DNA of 64,000 bases from Pseudalkalibacillus hwajinpoensis (GCF_015234585.1 NZ_JADFCM010000001.1:1550001-1614000); one strand, 5' to 3'. Shown: positions 7,283 to 15,983, counted from the first letter of the stretch. Numbers and translations: made by a program. Notes: a model not told the origin generated them from the letters alone.

Positions 7283-8497
7283 TTATGGCATTGATGGTTC
7301 TAGAGCGACGGCTGGACCGAAAAACTCGAAATGCATTTTATCTTCATCGACTCCGAGCTTTGTTAATGCTTCTTTAACAGCCTTCATAAATGGAAGTGGT
7401 CCACAGAAATAATAATGCGTATTGCGTTCTAATGGAAGAATTTCTTTTAACCATTCGCTCGTTACAAATCCTTCTTTTTGATAACTGTTTTTCATAGAAT
7501 CCTCTTTCGTAGGGGATTCGTAACATACGAAATAGTCCATAGATGGATGATTGAGAGTCTTAAGTTCCTCGTCAAAAGCATGGACATTTCCATTAAGTGC
7601 TGCATGAACAAAAGTCGTTTTTCTATTTTGATCTGCGCTGGTCTTCAGCATACTTAGCATAGGTGTTATACCTACCCCACCACTTAAGAGAACGATTGGA
7701 GATTGATCTTCCTCCAAATAAAAGTCGCCTGCAGGAGCGGTTAAGCTTAACTCATCATTTTCTTTAACATTGTCGTGTAAATAGTTGGAAACGATTCCGT
7801 CAGGTTTTGAAGGATTTTCTTCTTTTTTCACAGATATACGATAGTAAGGTTTACCAGGAACGTCAGATAAACTGTATTGACGAATATGAGTGAATTGATC
7901 TCCTGGAATATGAACTTTGACACTAATATATTGACCAGGTTTAAATGAAGCAATTGGCTCCCCGTCAGCTGGTTTTAAATAGAATGAGGTAATTACATCA
8001 CTTTCTTTCTGTTTCCTGTCGACAACAAAAGTGCGTTCAAGGTCCCAACCACCCTGTTGTTTTGCTGCGTCTTCATACATCTCTTCTTCCACCTCGATGA
8101 AAACGCTAGCTATGACGCCATAGGCCTCTTCCCATGCAAGTAAAATTTCTTCTGTTGCATCTTCTTTAAGAACTTCTTTAATAGCCTTAAGCAAATATTC
8201 TCCTACAATTGGGTAATGTTCTGGTTTAACACCAAGGCTACGGTGTTTATGAGCAACTTGTTTAACAACAGGAAGAATAGTTTCTAATTGATCAATATGT
8301 TTGGCAGCTGCATAAACTGCATTTGCAAGAGCTTGTTGTTGTCTTCCTTGTTTTTGATTAGCGTGGTTAAAAATATTTAATAGTTCAGGATGGTTCTCAA
8401 ATAGCATTTCATAAAAACGCTTTGTAATTTCAGTACCGTGAACTTCGAGGACAGGTACTGTTGATTTAATTGTAGTAATGGTTTTAGGTGATAACAT
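7283..8497 (-). CDS. hmp: flavohemoglobin (nitric oxide dioxygenase) Hmp
   Basis: A 404-residue protein of three modules: globin (about 1-135), FAD-binding ferredoxin-reductase barrel (about 150-260, with RQYSLSDVPG) and NAD-binding domain (about 265-400, with LLSGGVGITPMLSM). The globin keeps Tyr29, Gln53 and the proximal His85 of bacterial flavohemoglobins. It converts NO and O2 to nitrate using NAD(P)H. ATG at 8497 follows GGAGGT by 7 bases; the longer frame to 8512 would start on a TTG inside that site. It is divergent from nsrR, whose product should repress it through the operator at 8519-8543. Confidence 0.95.
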   Translation of the reverse strand: MLSPKTITTIKSTVPVLEVHGTEITKRFYEMLFENHPELLNIFNHANQKQGRQQQALANAVYAAAKHIDQLETILPVVKQVAHKHRSLGVKPEHYPIVGEYLLKAIKEVLKEDATEEILLAWEEAYGVIASVFIEVEEEMYEDAAKQQGGWDLERTFVVDRKQKESDVITSFYLKPADGEPIASFKPGQYISVKVHIPGDQFTHIRQYSLSDVPGKPYYRISVKKEENPSKPDGIVSNYLHDNVKENDELSLTAPAGDFYLEEDQSPIVLLSGGVGITPMLSMLKTSADQNRKTTFVHAALNGNVHAFDEELKTLNHPSMDYFVCYESPTKEDSMKNSYQKEGFVTSEWLKEILPLERNTHYYFCGPLPFMKAVKEALTKLGVDEDKMHFEFFGPAVALEPSMP

Positions 8498-8518
8498 AGA
8501 TAAAACCTCCAATATTTT

Positions 8519-8572
8519 AAAGATGCATTTTTAATACATCTTTATAGTATCGAATTGTTATTTGAAAAGCAA
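8519..8572 (-). promoter_or_regulatory. hmp promoter with NsrR-type operator
   Basis: Reading the minus strand: TTGCTT (8572-8567), a 17-base spacer and TACTAT (8549-8544). Directly downstream, an 11+3+11 inverted repeat, AAAGATGCATT (8519-8529) and AATACATCTTT (8533-8543), has one mismatch and covers the expected transcript start. A second half site, ATACATCTTT, is at 8581-8590. The AT-rich repeat, its place and the divergent nsrR make NsrR the obvious ligand. Confidence 0.7.
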
Positions 8573-8694
8573 TATAAAATATACATCTTTAAAGAAACGT
8601 TCACATCTTATAGAAAGCATTGTAGAACACTATGTTTTAGGAGGTATGATAAAATAGACCCATGAACAATGGAGCGAAAAGAGGTTGAAGGAAC

Positions 8695-9135
8695 ATGCGT
8701 TTAACTAATTACACGGATTACTCGTTAAGAATGCTGATTTATCTTGGTAGTATGAAAGAGGATAAGTTAGCTAGCATACAAGAAATCGCTAATGCCTATC
8801 AAATTTCAAAAAATCATCTCATGAAAGTAGCACATGAGCTTGGGAAAAATGGATATATCGAAACGATTAGAGGGCGAAATGGAGGATTGCGACTCGCTCA
8901 TCTCCCAGAAGATATTAATGTAGGAAAAGTTGTAAGAAGCACTGAAGAAGACTTCAATTTAGTGGAGTGCTTTGATAAGGAAAATAATAGTTGTGTGATT
9001 AGTCCTGCTTGTCGATTAAAACATGTCCTACATGATGCCTTATCAGCTTATTTTGAAGTTTTGGATGGTTATCAGCTGTCTGATTTAATTATAAACGATG
9101 AGATGCTCGTTAAACTATTCAACACTAATCTATAG
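8695..9135 (+). CDS. nsrR: NO-sensing Rrf2-family repressor NsrR
   Basis: A 146-residue protein with an N-terminal winged helix (MRLTNYTDYSLRML, then IQEIANAYQISKNHLMKV as recognition region) and three cysteines at 92, 100 and 106, the spacing of the 4Fe-4S ligands in B. subtilis NsrR; Asp8 is also present. NO damages the cluster and releases the DNA. ATG at 8695 follows AGAGG about 10 bases upstream. Divergent from hmp, its most likely main target. Other Rrf2 proteins (IscR/CymR) lack this combination of cysteine spacing and hmp context. Confidence 0.9.
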   Translation: MRLTNYTDYSLRMLIYLGSMKEDKLASIQEIANAYQISKNHLMKVAHELGKNGYIETIRGRNGGLRLAHLPEDINVGKVVRSTEEDFNLVECFDKENNSCVISPACRLKHVLHDALSAYFEVLDGYQLSDLIINDEMLVKLFNTNL

Positions 9136-9188
9136 CGTAGCAATCTAATTATTTATGAATATACTGTCATTAGAGGAGAGTGGCAGGT

Positions 9189-9347
9189 ATGGAATGGTTA
9201 GAGCTGACAGGTCTTGGCGGAATCGTTGCTATCCTAACAGTTATACGTTTGAAGTATGGACGTTACTCCACCCATCATCGGTATTTAAGGGAAGAAGTTA
9301 TGTCTGAGAAGTGGGCAAGAGAAAAGAATAGAGATTATAACGGTTGA
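9189..9347 (+). CDS. 52-residue single-pass membrane peptide (hypothetical)
   Basis: ATG at 9189 follows GAGGAG about 10 bases upstream. The product has a hydrophobic segment (about residues 5-19, LELTGLGGIVAILTV) followed by a basic, strongly charged tail. It lies 53 bases after nsrR and ends in a terminator, so it could be co-transcribed with nsrR. I do not recognise a family; a link to NO response is only positional. Confidence 0.5.
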   Translation: MEWLELTGLGGIVAILTVIRLKYGRYSTHHRYLREEVMSEKWAREKNRDYNG

Positions 9348-9381
9348 TAAGACGTTCCAGTCAGGGGCGTCTTATTTTTTT
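9347..9381 (+). terminator. terminator after the 52-residue gene
   Basis: ATAAGACG (9347-9354) pairs with CGTCTTAT (9368-9375) across a 13-base loop, followed by a T run. It overlaps the stop codon. Confidence 0.75.
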
Positions 9382-9470
9382 AATTAGAATTCCATAAGGA
9401 CAGACACGTAGGGGTAGGCATTCACATAAACATAAGATATAGTAAAAGCCCATCTTTGGGAGGTGAGTAT

Positions 9471-10184
9471 GTGTCATTACTGGCAGCACTTGCTTACGTA
9501 TGTAAGGAAGTTCTTTTCTTTGTCTCGTTTGTGAAGAACAATGCTTTTCCTCAGCCTCTCTCAAGAAAGGACGAAAGAAAGTATTTAGAACTGATGGCAA
9601 AAGGTGATGAAGATGCACGAAATCGTCTGATCGAGCATAACCTCCGTCTTGTCGCTCATATTGTGAAGAAGTTTGAAAATACAGGTGAAGACCCTGAAGA
9701 TCTCATTTCGATAGGGACAATCGGATTAATTAAAGCAATTGAAAGCTACTCTACTGACAAGGGTACTAAGCTAGCAACCTATGCTGCAAGATGCATTGAG
9801 AACGAAATTCTGATGCATCTCCGCGCTTTGAAGAAAACGAAAAAAGACGTATCTCTTCATGACCCGATAGGTCAGGATAAGGAAGGGAACGAAATTTCTC
9901 TGATCGATGTCTTAAAAGCAGAAACGGAAGATATTGTTGAATTAATTCAGTTAAACATGGAGAAAAAGAAGATATATGAGTACATTCATATTTTAGATGA
10001 CAGAGAAAAGGAAGTTATTGTTGGGCGATTTGGTCTGAATCTTGAGAAGGAATTAACACAGCGAGAAATAGCCCGACAGCTTGGGATCTCACGAAGTTAC
10101 GTATCTAGAATTGAAAAGCGAGCACTAATGAAACTGTTTCATGAATTCTATCGTAATCGAAAGGAAAGAGAGAGTGGAGCCTAA
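9471..10184 (+). CDS. sigK: RNA polymerase sporulation sigma factor SigK (pro-sigma-K), uninterrupted
   Basis: A 237-residue sigma-70 family protein: hydrophobic pro-sequence (about residues 1-20), then region 2 ([31 protein letters not shown]) and region 4 ([17 protein letters not shown]). It drives late mother-cell genes after SpoIVFB-type removal of the pro-sequence around Ser19, by comparison with B. subtilis. GTG at 9471 follows GGGAGGTGA by 4-7 bases. The gene is continuous, unlike B. subtilis where the skin element splits it. CATAAGATA at 9431 resembles a sigma-E/K -10 box, but I find no matching -35. Confidence 0.95.
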   Translation: MSLLAALAYVCKEVLFFVSFVKNNAFPQPLSRKDERKYLELMAKGDEDARNRLIEHNLRLVAHIVKKFENTGEDPEDLISIGTIGLIKAIESYSTDKGTKLATYAARCIENEILMHLRALKKTKKDVSLHDPIGQDKEGNEISLIDVLKAETEDIVELIQLNMEKKKIYEYIHILDDREKEVIVGRFGLNLEKELTQREIARQLGISRSYVSRIEKRALMKLFHEFYRNRKERESGA

Positions 10185-10208
10185 ACCTGCCAACTGGCAG
10201 GTTTTTTA
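10184..10208 (+). terminator. terminator of sigK
   Basis: AACCTGCC (10184-10191), loop AACT, GGCAGGTT (10196-10203), then a T run. It starts at the last base of the stop codon. Confidence 0.85.
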
Positions 10209-10335
10209 TGTTTGTTTCATCAATTGGTCATAACGCTAATGGAAAATAACTTCTCTCTTCTCGTAAGAAGTAGTAGCGAAGAACATTTGTTCGTAATGCA
10301 ATAGGGACAAACGATCGTGAATGAGGGGATGCATT

Positions 10336-10512
10336 ATGTATCAAAAATTAAAAGGGTATCTAACTCATCATCAGTCGGTCGAAATAGTCTATTTATCTAA
10401 AGAAAATCAGATCTCTCAAAGAGTTGTAACGTTATATGTTGTAAATGAAGAAGAAACAATTGGGTTTTGTCATTTAAGAAAGAGAGTTCGAGTGCAAACC
10501 TTAGTTGTCTAA
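10336..10512 (+). CDS. short WYL-like beta-barrel protein (hypothetical)
   Basis: A 58-residue product. VEIVYLSKENQISQRVV, then GFCHLRKRVR, resembles the core of a WYL/Sm-like beta barrel, in which Ile-x-Tyr and a late Cys-x-x-Arg/Arg pattern are typical. No helix-turn-helix is attached, so it is not a full WYL regulator. ATG at 10336 has GAGGGG 7 bases upstream; the in-frame ATG at 10321 overlaps that site. Such stand-alone short proteins are common in Bacillus and have no assigned role. Confidence 0.5.
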   Translation: MYQKLKGYLTHHQSVEIVYLSKENQISQRVVTLYVVNEEETIGFCHLRKRVRVQTLVV

Positions 10513-10564
10513 CCATGTCAATTTGCCTGTAGCAAGGCATTAATGAATGACAAGCTAAAAAGAG

Positions 10565-10597
10565 CAAAAAAAGGACTCCGGAGGTTTTCCTCCGAAG
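10565..10597 (-). terminator. terminator of the SGNH hydrolase gene
   Basis: On the minus strand a 9-bp stem with one G-U pair (bases 10597-10589 with 10584-10576, loop AAAA) is followed by TCC and a T run. Confidence 0.7.
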
Positions 10598-10666
10598 CAT
10601 TTTAAGGTTGGTCTCTTATAGTTTAACACACAAAAGCAAAAAAGCAATAACGCATTGAAGAGTTTA

Positions 10667-11410
10667 TTATTTCTCCTCTGCGTTAGTGTTATATGTTGAG
10701 AGAACTTTTCGTGTCCATATTTTATATCCTTCTCCATTAAGATGAAGCCCATCAAATGTGAAATCTTTATTTAACTGACCAAACTCTACTAGCTCTGGAT
10801 AAATATCAATAAATTGATAATCATACAGATTTGAAAGATCTTCTAGACGTTTATTTAAATCCTTAATGATTGAATTATTTAGTGGATGACCAGTTAATGC
10901 TGTGTTCACTGGAAATAAACTTTGCACATAAACTTTTGTGTTAGGTGATTGCGTTTTGAGCGTATCTAGAATTTGCTTATAATTTGTTTCAATTTTGTTT
11001 ACTGACTGCCCAGCAATCATATCGTTTATACCAATTAACAAATAAATCCGGTCTGGCTTAGCTTTTACGACTTCTTCAATCCTGTTTAGAACTCCTGTAG
11101 TCGTATCGCCAGCAATACCGCGATTTAATACTTCATGGTCACTAAGAGCTTCCCCCCACTCATAATAATCAGTCAAACTATCACCAAGGAAAATGGTTTC
11201 ACTTTCCTCATGTTTATAAGAGTCATAAATGCTCTTTTTAGTCTGATAATATTTAGTATAATACGTAATGTTTTTCTTCTTTGATTCTGAATCGTTCTCG
11301 GGCATTTCATTTGCATTGGTTCTTAGAAAATCTGTTTGGTTCTCAGCCAATGCAAGCAAAATAACAAGAGATCCCGCAACTAGAATCAGAATCCATGCCT
11401 TTTTCTTCAC
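10667..11410 (-). CDS. secreted or membrane-anchored SGNH/GDSL hydrolase
   Basis: A 247-residue protein with an N-terminal hydrophobic segment (residues about 5-22) after KKK, i.e. a signal peptide or anchor. It has all four SGNH blocks: GDSLTD (76-81, Ser nucleophile), GIAGDTT (98-104), GINDM (127-131) and DGLHLN near the C-terminus (Asp/His). It should be an esterase or acyl hydrolase acting outside the membrane; the substrate is unknown. GTG at 11410 lies 10 bases after AGGAG, whereas the GTG at 11419 is too close. A single-gene unit. Confidence 0.8.
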   Translation of the reverse strand: MKKKAWILILVAGSLVILLALAENQTDFLRTNANEMPENDSESKKKNITYYTKYYQTKKSIYDSYKHEESETIFLGDSLTDYYEWGEALSDHEVLNRGIAGDTTTGVLNRIEEVVKAKPDRIYLLIGINDMIAGQSVNKIETNYKQILDTLKTQSPNTKVYVQSLFPVNTALTGHPLNNSIIKDLNKRLEDLSNLYDYQFIDIYPELVEFGQLNKDFTFDGLHLNGEGYKIWTRKVLSTYNTNAEEK

Positions 11411-11500
11411 AACTATCACACTCCTATAGATTACGATAGGTATTATACCCTATCTATGTTAATGCGAAAGCTGAAAATGGTTTTTAATTTAAAAATGAGT

Positions 11501-11525
11501 AAAAAAACCCCCAAAATTGGAGGTT
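11501..11525 (-). terminator. terminator of yfkAB
   Basis: On the minus strand AACCTCC pairs with GGGGGTT (one G-U) around AATTTT, followed by a T run. It overlaps the last codon region of yfkAB. Confidence 0.75.
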
Positions 11526-12642
11526 AAAGCGAGATATTTGTCTTTTTTTGTAAGAAATCAACATCCTGATAGTAAGCATCCTTTACAAGAAGGTTAGGTC
11601 CTAGACACTTTACTGCAGGGCAATGACAACTTATGCTTTGAGCCATTTTACTTTCTTGCCATTTTTCGTAAGCATCATTTAGATTAGTATCTTTAATATT
11701 TCCAAGTGGTGGCGTATCTCCAAAATCAGTTACGATAATATCGCCATCGAAAATATTCATATTTAATCTAGAACGTCCATCTGGGTCATTTCTAACAGTG
11801 ACATTAGGTTCTGAATATAATCTTTCGAGAAGTCTAAGGTCTTCTTGATTGGAACTGCATGGGTAAAATGGAAGGGTACCGAATAAGAGCCAAACATCTG
11901 GATCTCGATTATCTAATAAACGGTGAATTCCTTCTCGAATTTCATCCAAAGAGGCAATATCAAGACCTGAAGCGAAGTCCGAAGGATACATCGGATGAAC
12001 TTCATGACGCTGGCACCCCATGTCTGCTATTTGTTGATGAATGCTCACGATATTTGGAAGAGTTCTACGATTAATCATTGTCTCCGCTGATACGATGACA
12101 CCTTTAGATGTTAAATCTTTTGCATTCTCAACCATACGATGGAAATAAGCTTCCCGCTGTTTGAGAGATGGCTTCCTTTCCATAACAGCGAATCCAATGT
12201 CAGTGAAATCGTCTATGCTTCCATAATTATGTGAAATATGTAAAACATCAAGATAGGGTATGATCAGATCATATCGCTTACGATCAAGCGTTAAATTTGA
12301 ATTGATTTGTGTTCTCGCTCCGCGTTCATGAGCGTATTTAAGAAGTGGAGCTACATATTGCTTAACCGATTTCATGGAAAGCATTGGTTCACCACCCGTA
12401 ATACTTAACGCCCTAAGTTTTTCTACTTGATCAAGACTACGAGTAATAAGGTCTAGAGGAAGTGGATCAGGATCCTTGGGTTGCAATGTATAACCAACTG
12501 CACAATGTTCACATCTCATATTACATAAAGTAGTCGTTGTCAGTTCTATGTTGGAAAGAATCGTATTTCCATATTCTTCAACATCCATATAAGCTTCCCA
12601 TGGGTCATAGCTAGGCGTTATTGTTTTCATTGGTGTTATCAT
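11524..12642 (-). CDS. yfkAB: radical SAM / CxCxxxxC motif protein YfkAB
   Basis: A 372-residue radical SAM protein. CNMRCEHC (Cys40, 44, 47) binds the 4Fe-4S cluster, SITGGEP is the SAM-binding GGE motif, and the C-terminal CHCPAVKC gives the extra CxCxxxxC signature that defines the YfkAB family. Length agrees with B. subtilis YfkAB. The substrate is unknown. The extra cysteines resemble auxiliary-cluster domains of peptide-modifying radical SAM enzymes, but no precursor peptide gene is obvious nearby. ATG at 12642 follows GGGG by 9 bases. Confidence 0.85.
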   Translation of the reverse strand: MITPMKTITPSYDPWEAYMDVEEYGNTILSNIELTTTTLCNMRCEHCAVGYTLQPKDPDPLPLDLITRSLDQVEKLRALSITGGEPMLSMKSVKQYVAPLLKYAHERGARTQINSNLTLDRKRYDLIIPYLDVLHISHNYGSIDDFTDIGFAVMERKPSLKQREAYFHRMVENAKDLTSKGVIVSAETMINRRTLPNIVSIHQQIADMGCQRHEVHPMYPSDFASGLDIASLDEIREGIHRLLDNRDPDVWLLFGTLPFYPCSSNQEDLRLLERLYSEPNVTVRNDPDGRSRLNMNIFDGDIIVTDFGDTPPLGNIKDTNLNDAYEKWQESKMAQSISCHCPAVKCLGPNLLVKDAYYQDVDFLQKKTNISL

Positions 12643-12829
12643 TTAAATCGACCCCTTAGTGTTAGTTCAAGGCTTACACCCTTCTATAATTGTAGAACAT
12701 AAGATGAAGGATGAACAGATGTAGTAATGAATTTAGAAAACTCCGCCAATGTCCATACATCTTTGATCAACCTATCATAGACTGTAATATCTACCAACAG
12801 ATTGTTTGAAGGAGAGAAGGAGGGGGAGC

Positions 12830-12997
12830 ATGAGTTACGGTTATCCCGGTTGTGGTTATCCTTATCCGCCTTACCCATACCCATATCCAGGCTATGGCGG
12901 AGGATATTTTGCCTTAATCGTTGTTCTACTAGTTTTACTACTTGTTATTGGCGGAGGATACTATTACTACGCTAATCATTATGGAAGCTATAAGTAA
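12830..12997 (+). CDS. YjcZ-family tiny transmembrane sporulation protein
   Basis: A 55-residue protein: a Gly/Tyr/Pro-rich head (MSYGYPGCGYPYPPYPY), one hydrophobic helix (about 26-43, FALIVVLLVLLLVIG) and a Tyr-rich tail. This is the typical layout of the YjcZ / tiny-TM family (Pfam Tiny_TM_bacill), associated with sporulation. ATG at 12830 follows GGAGGGGGAG. It is divergent from yfkAB and ends at a strong terminator. The exact role is unknown. Confidence 0.85.
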   Translation: MSYGYPGCGYPYPPYPYPYPGYGGGYFALIVVLLVLLLVIGGGYYYYANHYGSYK

Positions 12998-13042
12998 TTT
13001 AATAAATCTATAACAATAATTTCATGAACACTGTCAACACGT

Positions 13043-13088
13043 AAAAAAGCAAGTACGAAAGGGTTTAACCCTTTTTCGTACTTGCTTT
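13043..13088. terminator. bidirectional terminator between the YjcZ-type gene and mrpG
   Basis: AAAAAGCAAGTACGAAAGGG from about 13045 pairs with CCCTTTTTCGTACTTGCTTTTT to about 13090, with a 2-base bulge and a short loop. It extends into the last codons of mrpG. Confidence 0.85.
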
Positions 13089-13421
13089 TTGGTTTTGTGC
13101 TTTATCAAGATCATCTCTCGTAGTTTTATCCCAGAGCGGAACACCTTTTTGATAAGCAGCTCTAGAAATCATATGTCCAGAAACTGGAGCTGTCATCAAA
13201 ATGAAAATAATACCGAGAATGAGCTTACCACTTACCATTTGTTCTTCAAAGATAAAATAAAGGAAAGCGGCAATAAGGATTCCAGCTACTCCTAGAGTAG
13301 CGCTTTTTGAAGCAGCATGTAGACGAGTGTAAACGTCAGGAAGTCGAAAAATTCCAAGCGCTCCAGAAAAAAGGAAAAACGTGCCAATGATCATAAAAAT
13401 GCTAATCACGACTTCTTTCAA
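13065..13421 (-). CDS. mrpG: Mrp Na+/H+ antiporter subunit MrpG
   Basis: A 118-residue membrane protein with three helices. GIFRLPDVYTRLHAASKSATLG is the family signature of MrpG/PhaG, and LTAPVSGHMISRAAY follows near the end. TTG at 13421 is chosen because AAAAGGG lies 8 bases upstream, giving a protein close to B. subtilis MrpG (124); longer in-frame starts exist at 13430 and 13451. It overlaps mrpF by 20 bases. Last gene of the operon; a structural subunit of the heteromeric antiporter. Confidence 0.9.
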   Translation of the reverse strand: MKEVVISIFMIIGTFFLFSGALGIFRLPDVYTRLHAASKSATLGVAGILIAAFLYFIFEEQMVSGKLILGIIFILMTAPVSGHMISRAAYQKGVPLWDKTTRDDLDKAQNQKASTKKG

Positions 13422-13692
13422 TGATAACACCCTTTTCCAGAAATTTAGCAATAGCTACTGTTCCTATAAAAGCGAGAATTCCAATAAGAAGAATAATATC
13501 ATTGAAATACGCTGTTTCCAGTTTGATTGCTAGAATACCCGCTATTGCCATAAGATTAATGCCGATTGTATCCAGTGCAACAGCACGGTCGGGATTCGAA
13601 GGTCCTTTTATTGCTCGATAGAGTAAAAATAGGGTAGAGATTGCGATGATGACGATACAAATGGTTGATACAGTAGATAAAAGAGAAGTCAT
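13402..13692 (-). CDS. mrpF: Mrp Na+/H+ antiporter subunit MrpF
   Basis: A 96-residue protein with three hydrophobic helices; IKGPSNPDRAVALDTIGINLMAI is the conserved MrpF core with the PDR motif. It overlaps the end of mrpE by 4 bases (ATGA). The B. subtilis homologue has also been linked to cholate efflux. Here it is part of the co-translated mrpD-E-F-G series. Confidence 0.92.
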   Translation of the reverse strand: MTSLLSTVSTICIVIIAISTLFLLYRAIKGPSNPDRAVALDTIGINLMAIAGILAIKLETAYFNDIILLIGILAFIGTVAIAKFLEKGVIIERSRD

Positions 13693-14165
13693 CTCGTCAC
13701 CTCCATAATTGCTTTCTCAAATGTGCCTTTAATTTCTTTAATAACCTCATCTGCATCAGGCGCGTCCATAGCATGGATATAAATATGCATGTTATCTGGA
13801 GCGACTGAAACCGTTAGTGTCCCTGGAGTTAATGTAATGAGATTTGCGAGCATCGTAATTTCCCAGTTTGTTCGAACATCAATGGGCACAGCGATAATGC
13901 CTGGTTCCATTTTAAGTTTGGGACTGTATACGAGCTTAACAACCTGAACATTAGCCATAATCAGCTCTTTAATAAACAAAAACAATAATTTAAGAATCGC
14001 CCAAAGACGATAAAAGTAAAAGCGGTCTGGAATGAAACGCTCCATTAATAGAAGTAATCCGATTCCAAATAAATAGCCAACAAAGAACGTACTAAAAGAG
14101 TAACTTTCAAAAAGAAACATCCAGAGAACGGCAATAATCAGGTTTATGATAATTTGTATTGGCAT
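13689..14165 (-). CDS. mrpE: Mrp Na+/H+ antiporter subunit MrpE
   Basis: A 158-residue protein: an N-terminal membrane region of two helices (about 1-45), a third around 60, and a cytoplasmic end containing ITLTPGTLTVSV and DAPDADEVIKEI, both conserved in MrpE. ATG at 14165 is 5 bases from the mrpD stop. MrpE is needed for full assembly of the complex in the species studied. Confidence 0.93.
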   Translation of the reverse strand: MPIQIIINLIIAVLWMFLFESYSFSTFFVGYLFGIGLLLLMERFIPDRFYFYRLWAILKLLFLFIKELIMANVQVVKLVYSPKLKMEPGIIAVPIDVRTNWEITMLANLITLTPGTLTVSVAPDNMHIYIHAMDAPDADEVIKEIKGTFEKAIMEVTR

Positions 14166-14170
14166 GCCAT

Positions 14171-15652
14171 CTACTCCTTCATAACCGAATCAATATAATT
14201 TGATGGATCAATCATTTGATCCGCAATTGTTTGAACCGTAGGATAAATAAATTCTGCACCTAATCCAAGAAATATCGTGAAAATGAGTAAGAAAGCAGCA
14301 GGCATTATTTTACCTTTAGTAGAGTTAACTGTTGAAACATATTCCTGCTTTGCCTCTCCCCAGAATCCATTAATAAAGATGCGGATAACAGAAAGAAGAA
14401 TTAAAAGACTGGTCACTAATCCTATAATCGCTAGTACATAATGTCCTTCCTCGAAAGCACCTCTTAGAATAAGGAGTTTACCGATAAATCCACTAAATGG
14501 CGGTAATCCAGCAAGCGCTAATGCTGCAATGAAAAAGAGCCATCCAAGGACTGGTTGATTTTTAATAATGCCACCCATCTTTCTCAAATCTGATGTGCCG
14601 GCGTAAGCCACCATAGCACCAACAAGGAAGAAGAGTGCTGCTTTAATAATCATATCATGAAGCAAATAATAAATTGTGCCTGCAAGAGCAGTTGCTGAGA
14701 ACGTGCCAATACCAAGAATCATATAACCAACTGCTGGAATGATATTATAGGCAATAATCAATTGCACATTATTCGTCGAAAGGGCCCCAATCACACCGAA
14801 AACAAGCGTGAATCCTGCCAGTACAAGCAAAATTTGATGCGTAACTGTAAGGTTATAGACGAAGATCAGAGAGAAAACTCTTAGTATAGAATATACCCCA
14901 ACTTTGGTAAGTAACGCTCCAAATAATGCTGAAATAACAGTTGGTGGAACTGTATAAGACTTAGGGAGCCAGAAATATAATGGGAAAAGCGCACCTTTCG
15001 TTGCAAAAACGATCAATAACAAAATGCCAATGGTCGTTAACACACCATCCTGTTGAACTTCACCGATCCGTTCAGCTAACTGAGCCATATTGACTGTCCC
15101 AACTACTGCATATAGAAAGGCGATCGTTGTAACAAACAGCATAGATGAAAATAGATTGATAATGATGTATTTAAAGGACTCTCTGAATTGTTCTTTGGTC
15201 CCACCAAGAACGATTAATCCGTATGAAGCAATAAGCAGTACTTCGAAGAAGACGAATAAGTTAAACAGGTCTCCTGTTAGAAACGCACCACTAACACCCG
15301 CAATGAGAAGTTGAAAAAGCGGATAAAAGTAAAAACGTTCGCGTTGTTCATCGAGCGAATTAAAAGCATAAAAAGCACATGCAACCGCAATGATATTCGC
15401 AGTGACGACTAACAACATAGCAAGCGGATCGGCGACCAGAACAATGCCATAAGGCACTGTCCAATCCCCGGCTTTTAATACGATCGTGCCGTTTTGAATC
15501 ACATTAAATGCGATGACAGATACAACTGCGAGATTGACAAGCACCATAATGCGTGTAATCAATCGTACAAGTGGCAACCGTTTATTGAGGAATACAAGAA
15601 TGATTCCAGTTAATAACGGTAATAAAATTGGTAGTATAGCTAGATTACTCAT
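14171..15652 (-). CDS. mrpD: Mrp Na+/H+ antiporter subunit MrpD
   Basis: A 493-residue, about 14-helix protein of the NuoN/NuoM-like proton-channel family. FVFFEVLLIASYGLIVL carries the conserved membrane glutamate; FATKGALFPLYFWLP carries the conserved lysine, and the YLLHDMIIKAALFF helix follows. It should carry out ion exchange together with MrpA. It overlaps mrpC by 8 bases. Normal length. Confidence 0.95.
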   Translation of the reverse strand: MSNLAILPILLPLLTGIILVFLNKRLPLVRLITRIMVLVNLAVVSVIAFNVIQNGTIVLKAGDWTVPYGIVLVADPLAMLLVVTANIIAVACAFYAFNSLDEQRERFYFYPLFQLLIAGVSGAFLTGDLFNLFVFFEVLLIASYGLIVLGGTKEQFRESFKYIIINLFSSMLFVTTIAFLYAVVGTVNMAQLAERIGEVQQDGVLTTIGILLLIVFATKGALFPLYFWLPKSYTVPPTVISALFGALLTKVGVYSILRVFSLIFVYNLTVTHQILLVLAGFTLVFGVIGALSTNNVQLIIAYNIIPAVGYMILGIGTFSATALAGTIYYLLHDMIIKAALFFLVGAMVAYAGTSDLRKMGGIIKNQPVLGWLFFIAALALAGLPPFSGFIGKLLILRGAFEEGHYVLAIIGLVTSLLILLSVIRIFINGFWGEAKQEYVSTVNSTKGKIMPAAFLLIFTIFLGLGAEFIYPTVQTIADQMIDPSNYIDSVMKE

Positions 15653-15983
15653 TTTCGTTACCCCTTAACTTCTCCATATTATCAGTACCGTTCGTTTGAT
15701 ATGTCCGATACGCTAGCACAAGAAGAAACGATGTCACACCGAAACTAATAACGATGGAAGTTAATATAAGTGCCTGTGGCAACGGATCAACATAACTTGT
15801 TACGCCTTCTGCAAGGATAGGAGGTTTTCCACGATTTAACTTTCCCATCGTAATAATAAAGAGGTGTGCTCCATGAGACAACAGTGCCGTACCGATAATG
15901 ATTTTAAGAATTTGTTTTTGCAGCATCATGTAGACACCTGCTGTAAAAAGCAGACCTGCAAGTACAGACATGATAATTTCCAT
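15645..15983 (-). CDS. mrpC: Mrp Na+/H+ antiporter subunit MrpC
   Basis: A 112-residue protein of three helices, homologous to complex I NuoK (VYMMLQKQILKIIIGTALLSHGAHL, then DPLPQALILTSIVISFG). Its ATG at 15983 overlaps the mrpA stop (TAATG) and AAGGAGGG lies inside the mrpA end. In known Mrp operons mrpB sits between mrpA and mrpC; here there is no room for it. Confidence 0.95.
   Translation of the reverse strand: MEIIMSVLAGLLFTAGVYMMLQKQILKIIIGTALLSHGAHLFIITMGKLNRGKPPILAEGVTSYVDPLPQALILTSIVISFGVTSFLLVLAYRTYQTNGTDNMEKLRGNENE

Noticed and set aside
9401..9440. Sigma-E/sigma-K promoter for sigK
   Set aside because: CATAAGATA at 9431 fits the -10, but no proper -35 lies 15-17 bases upstream.
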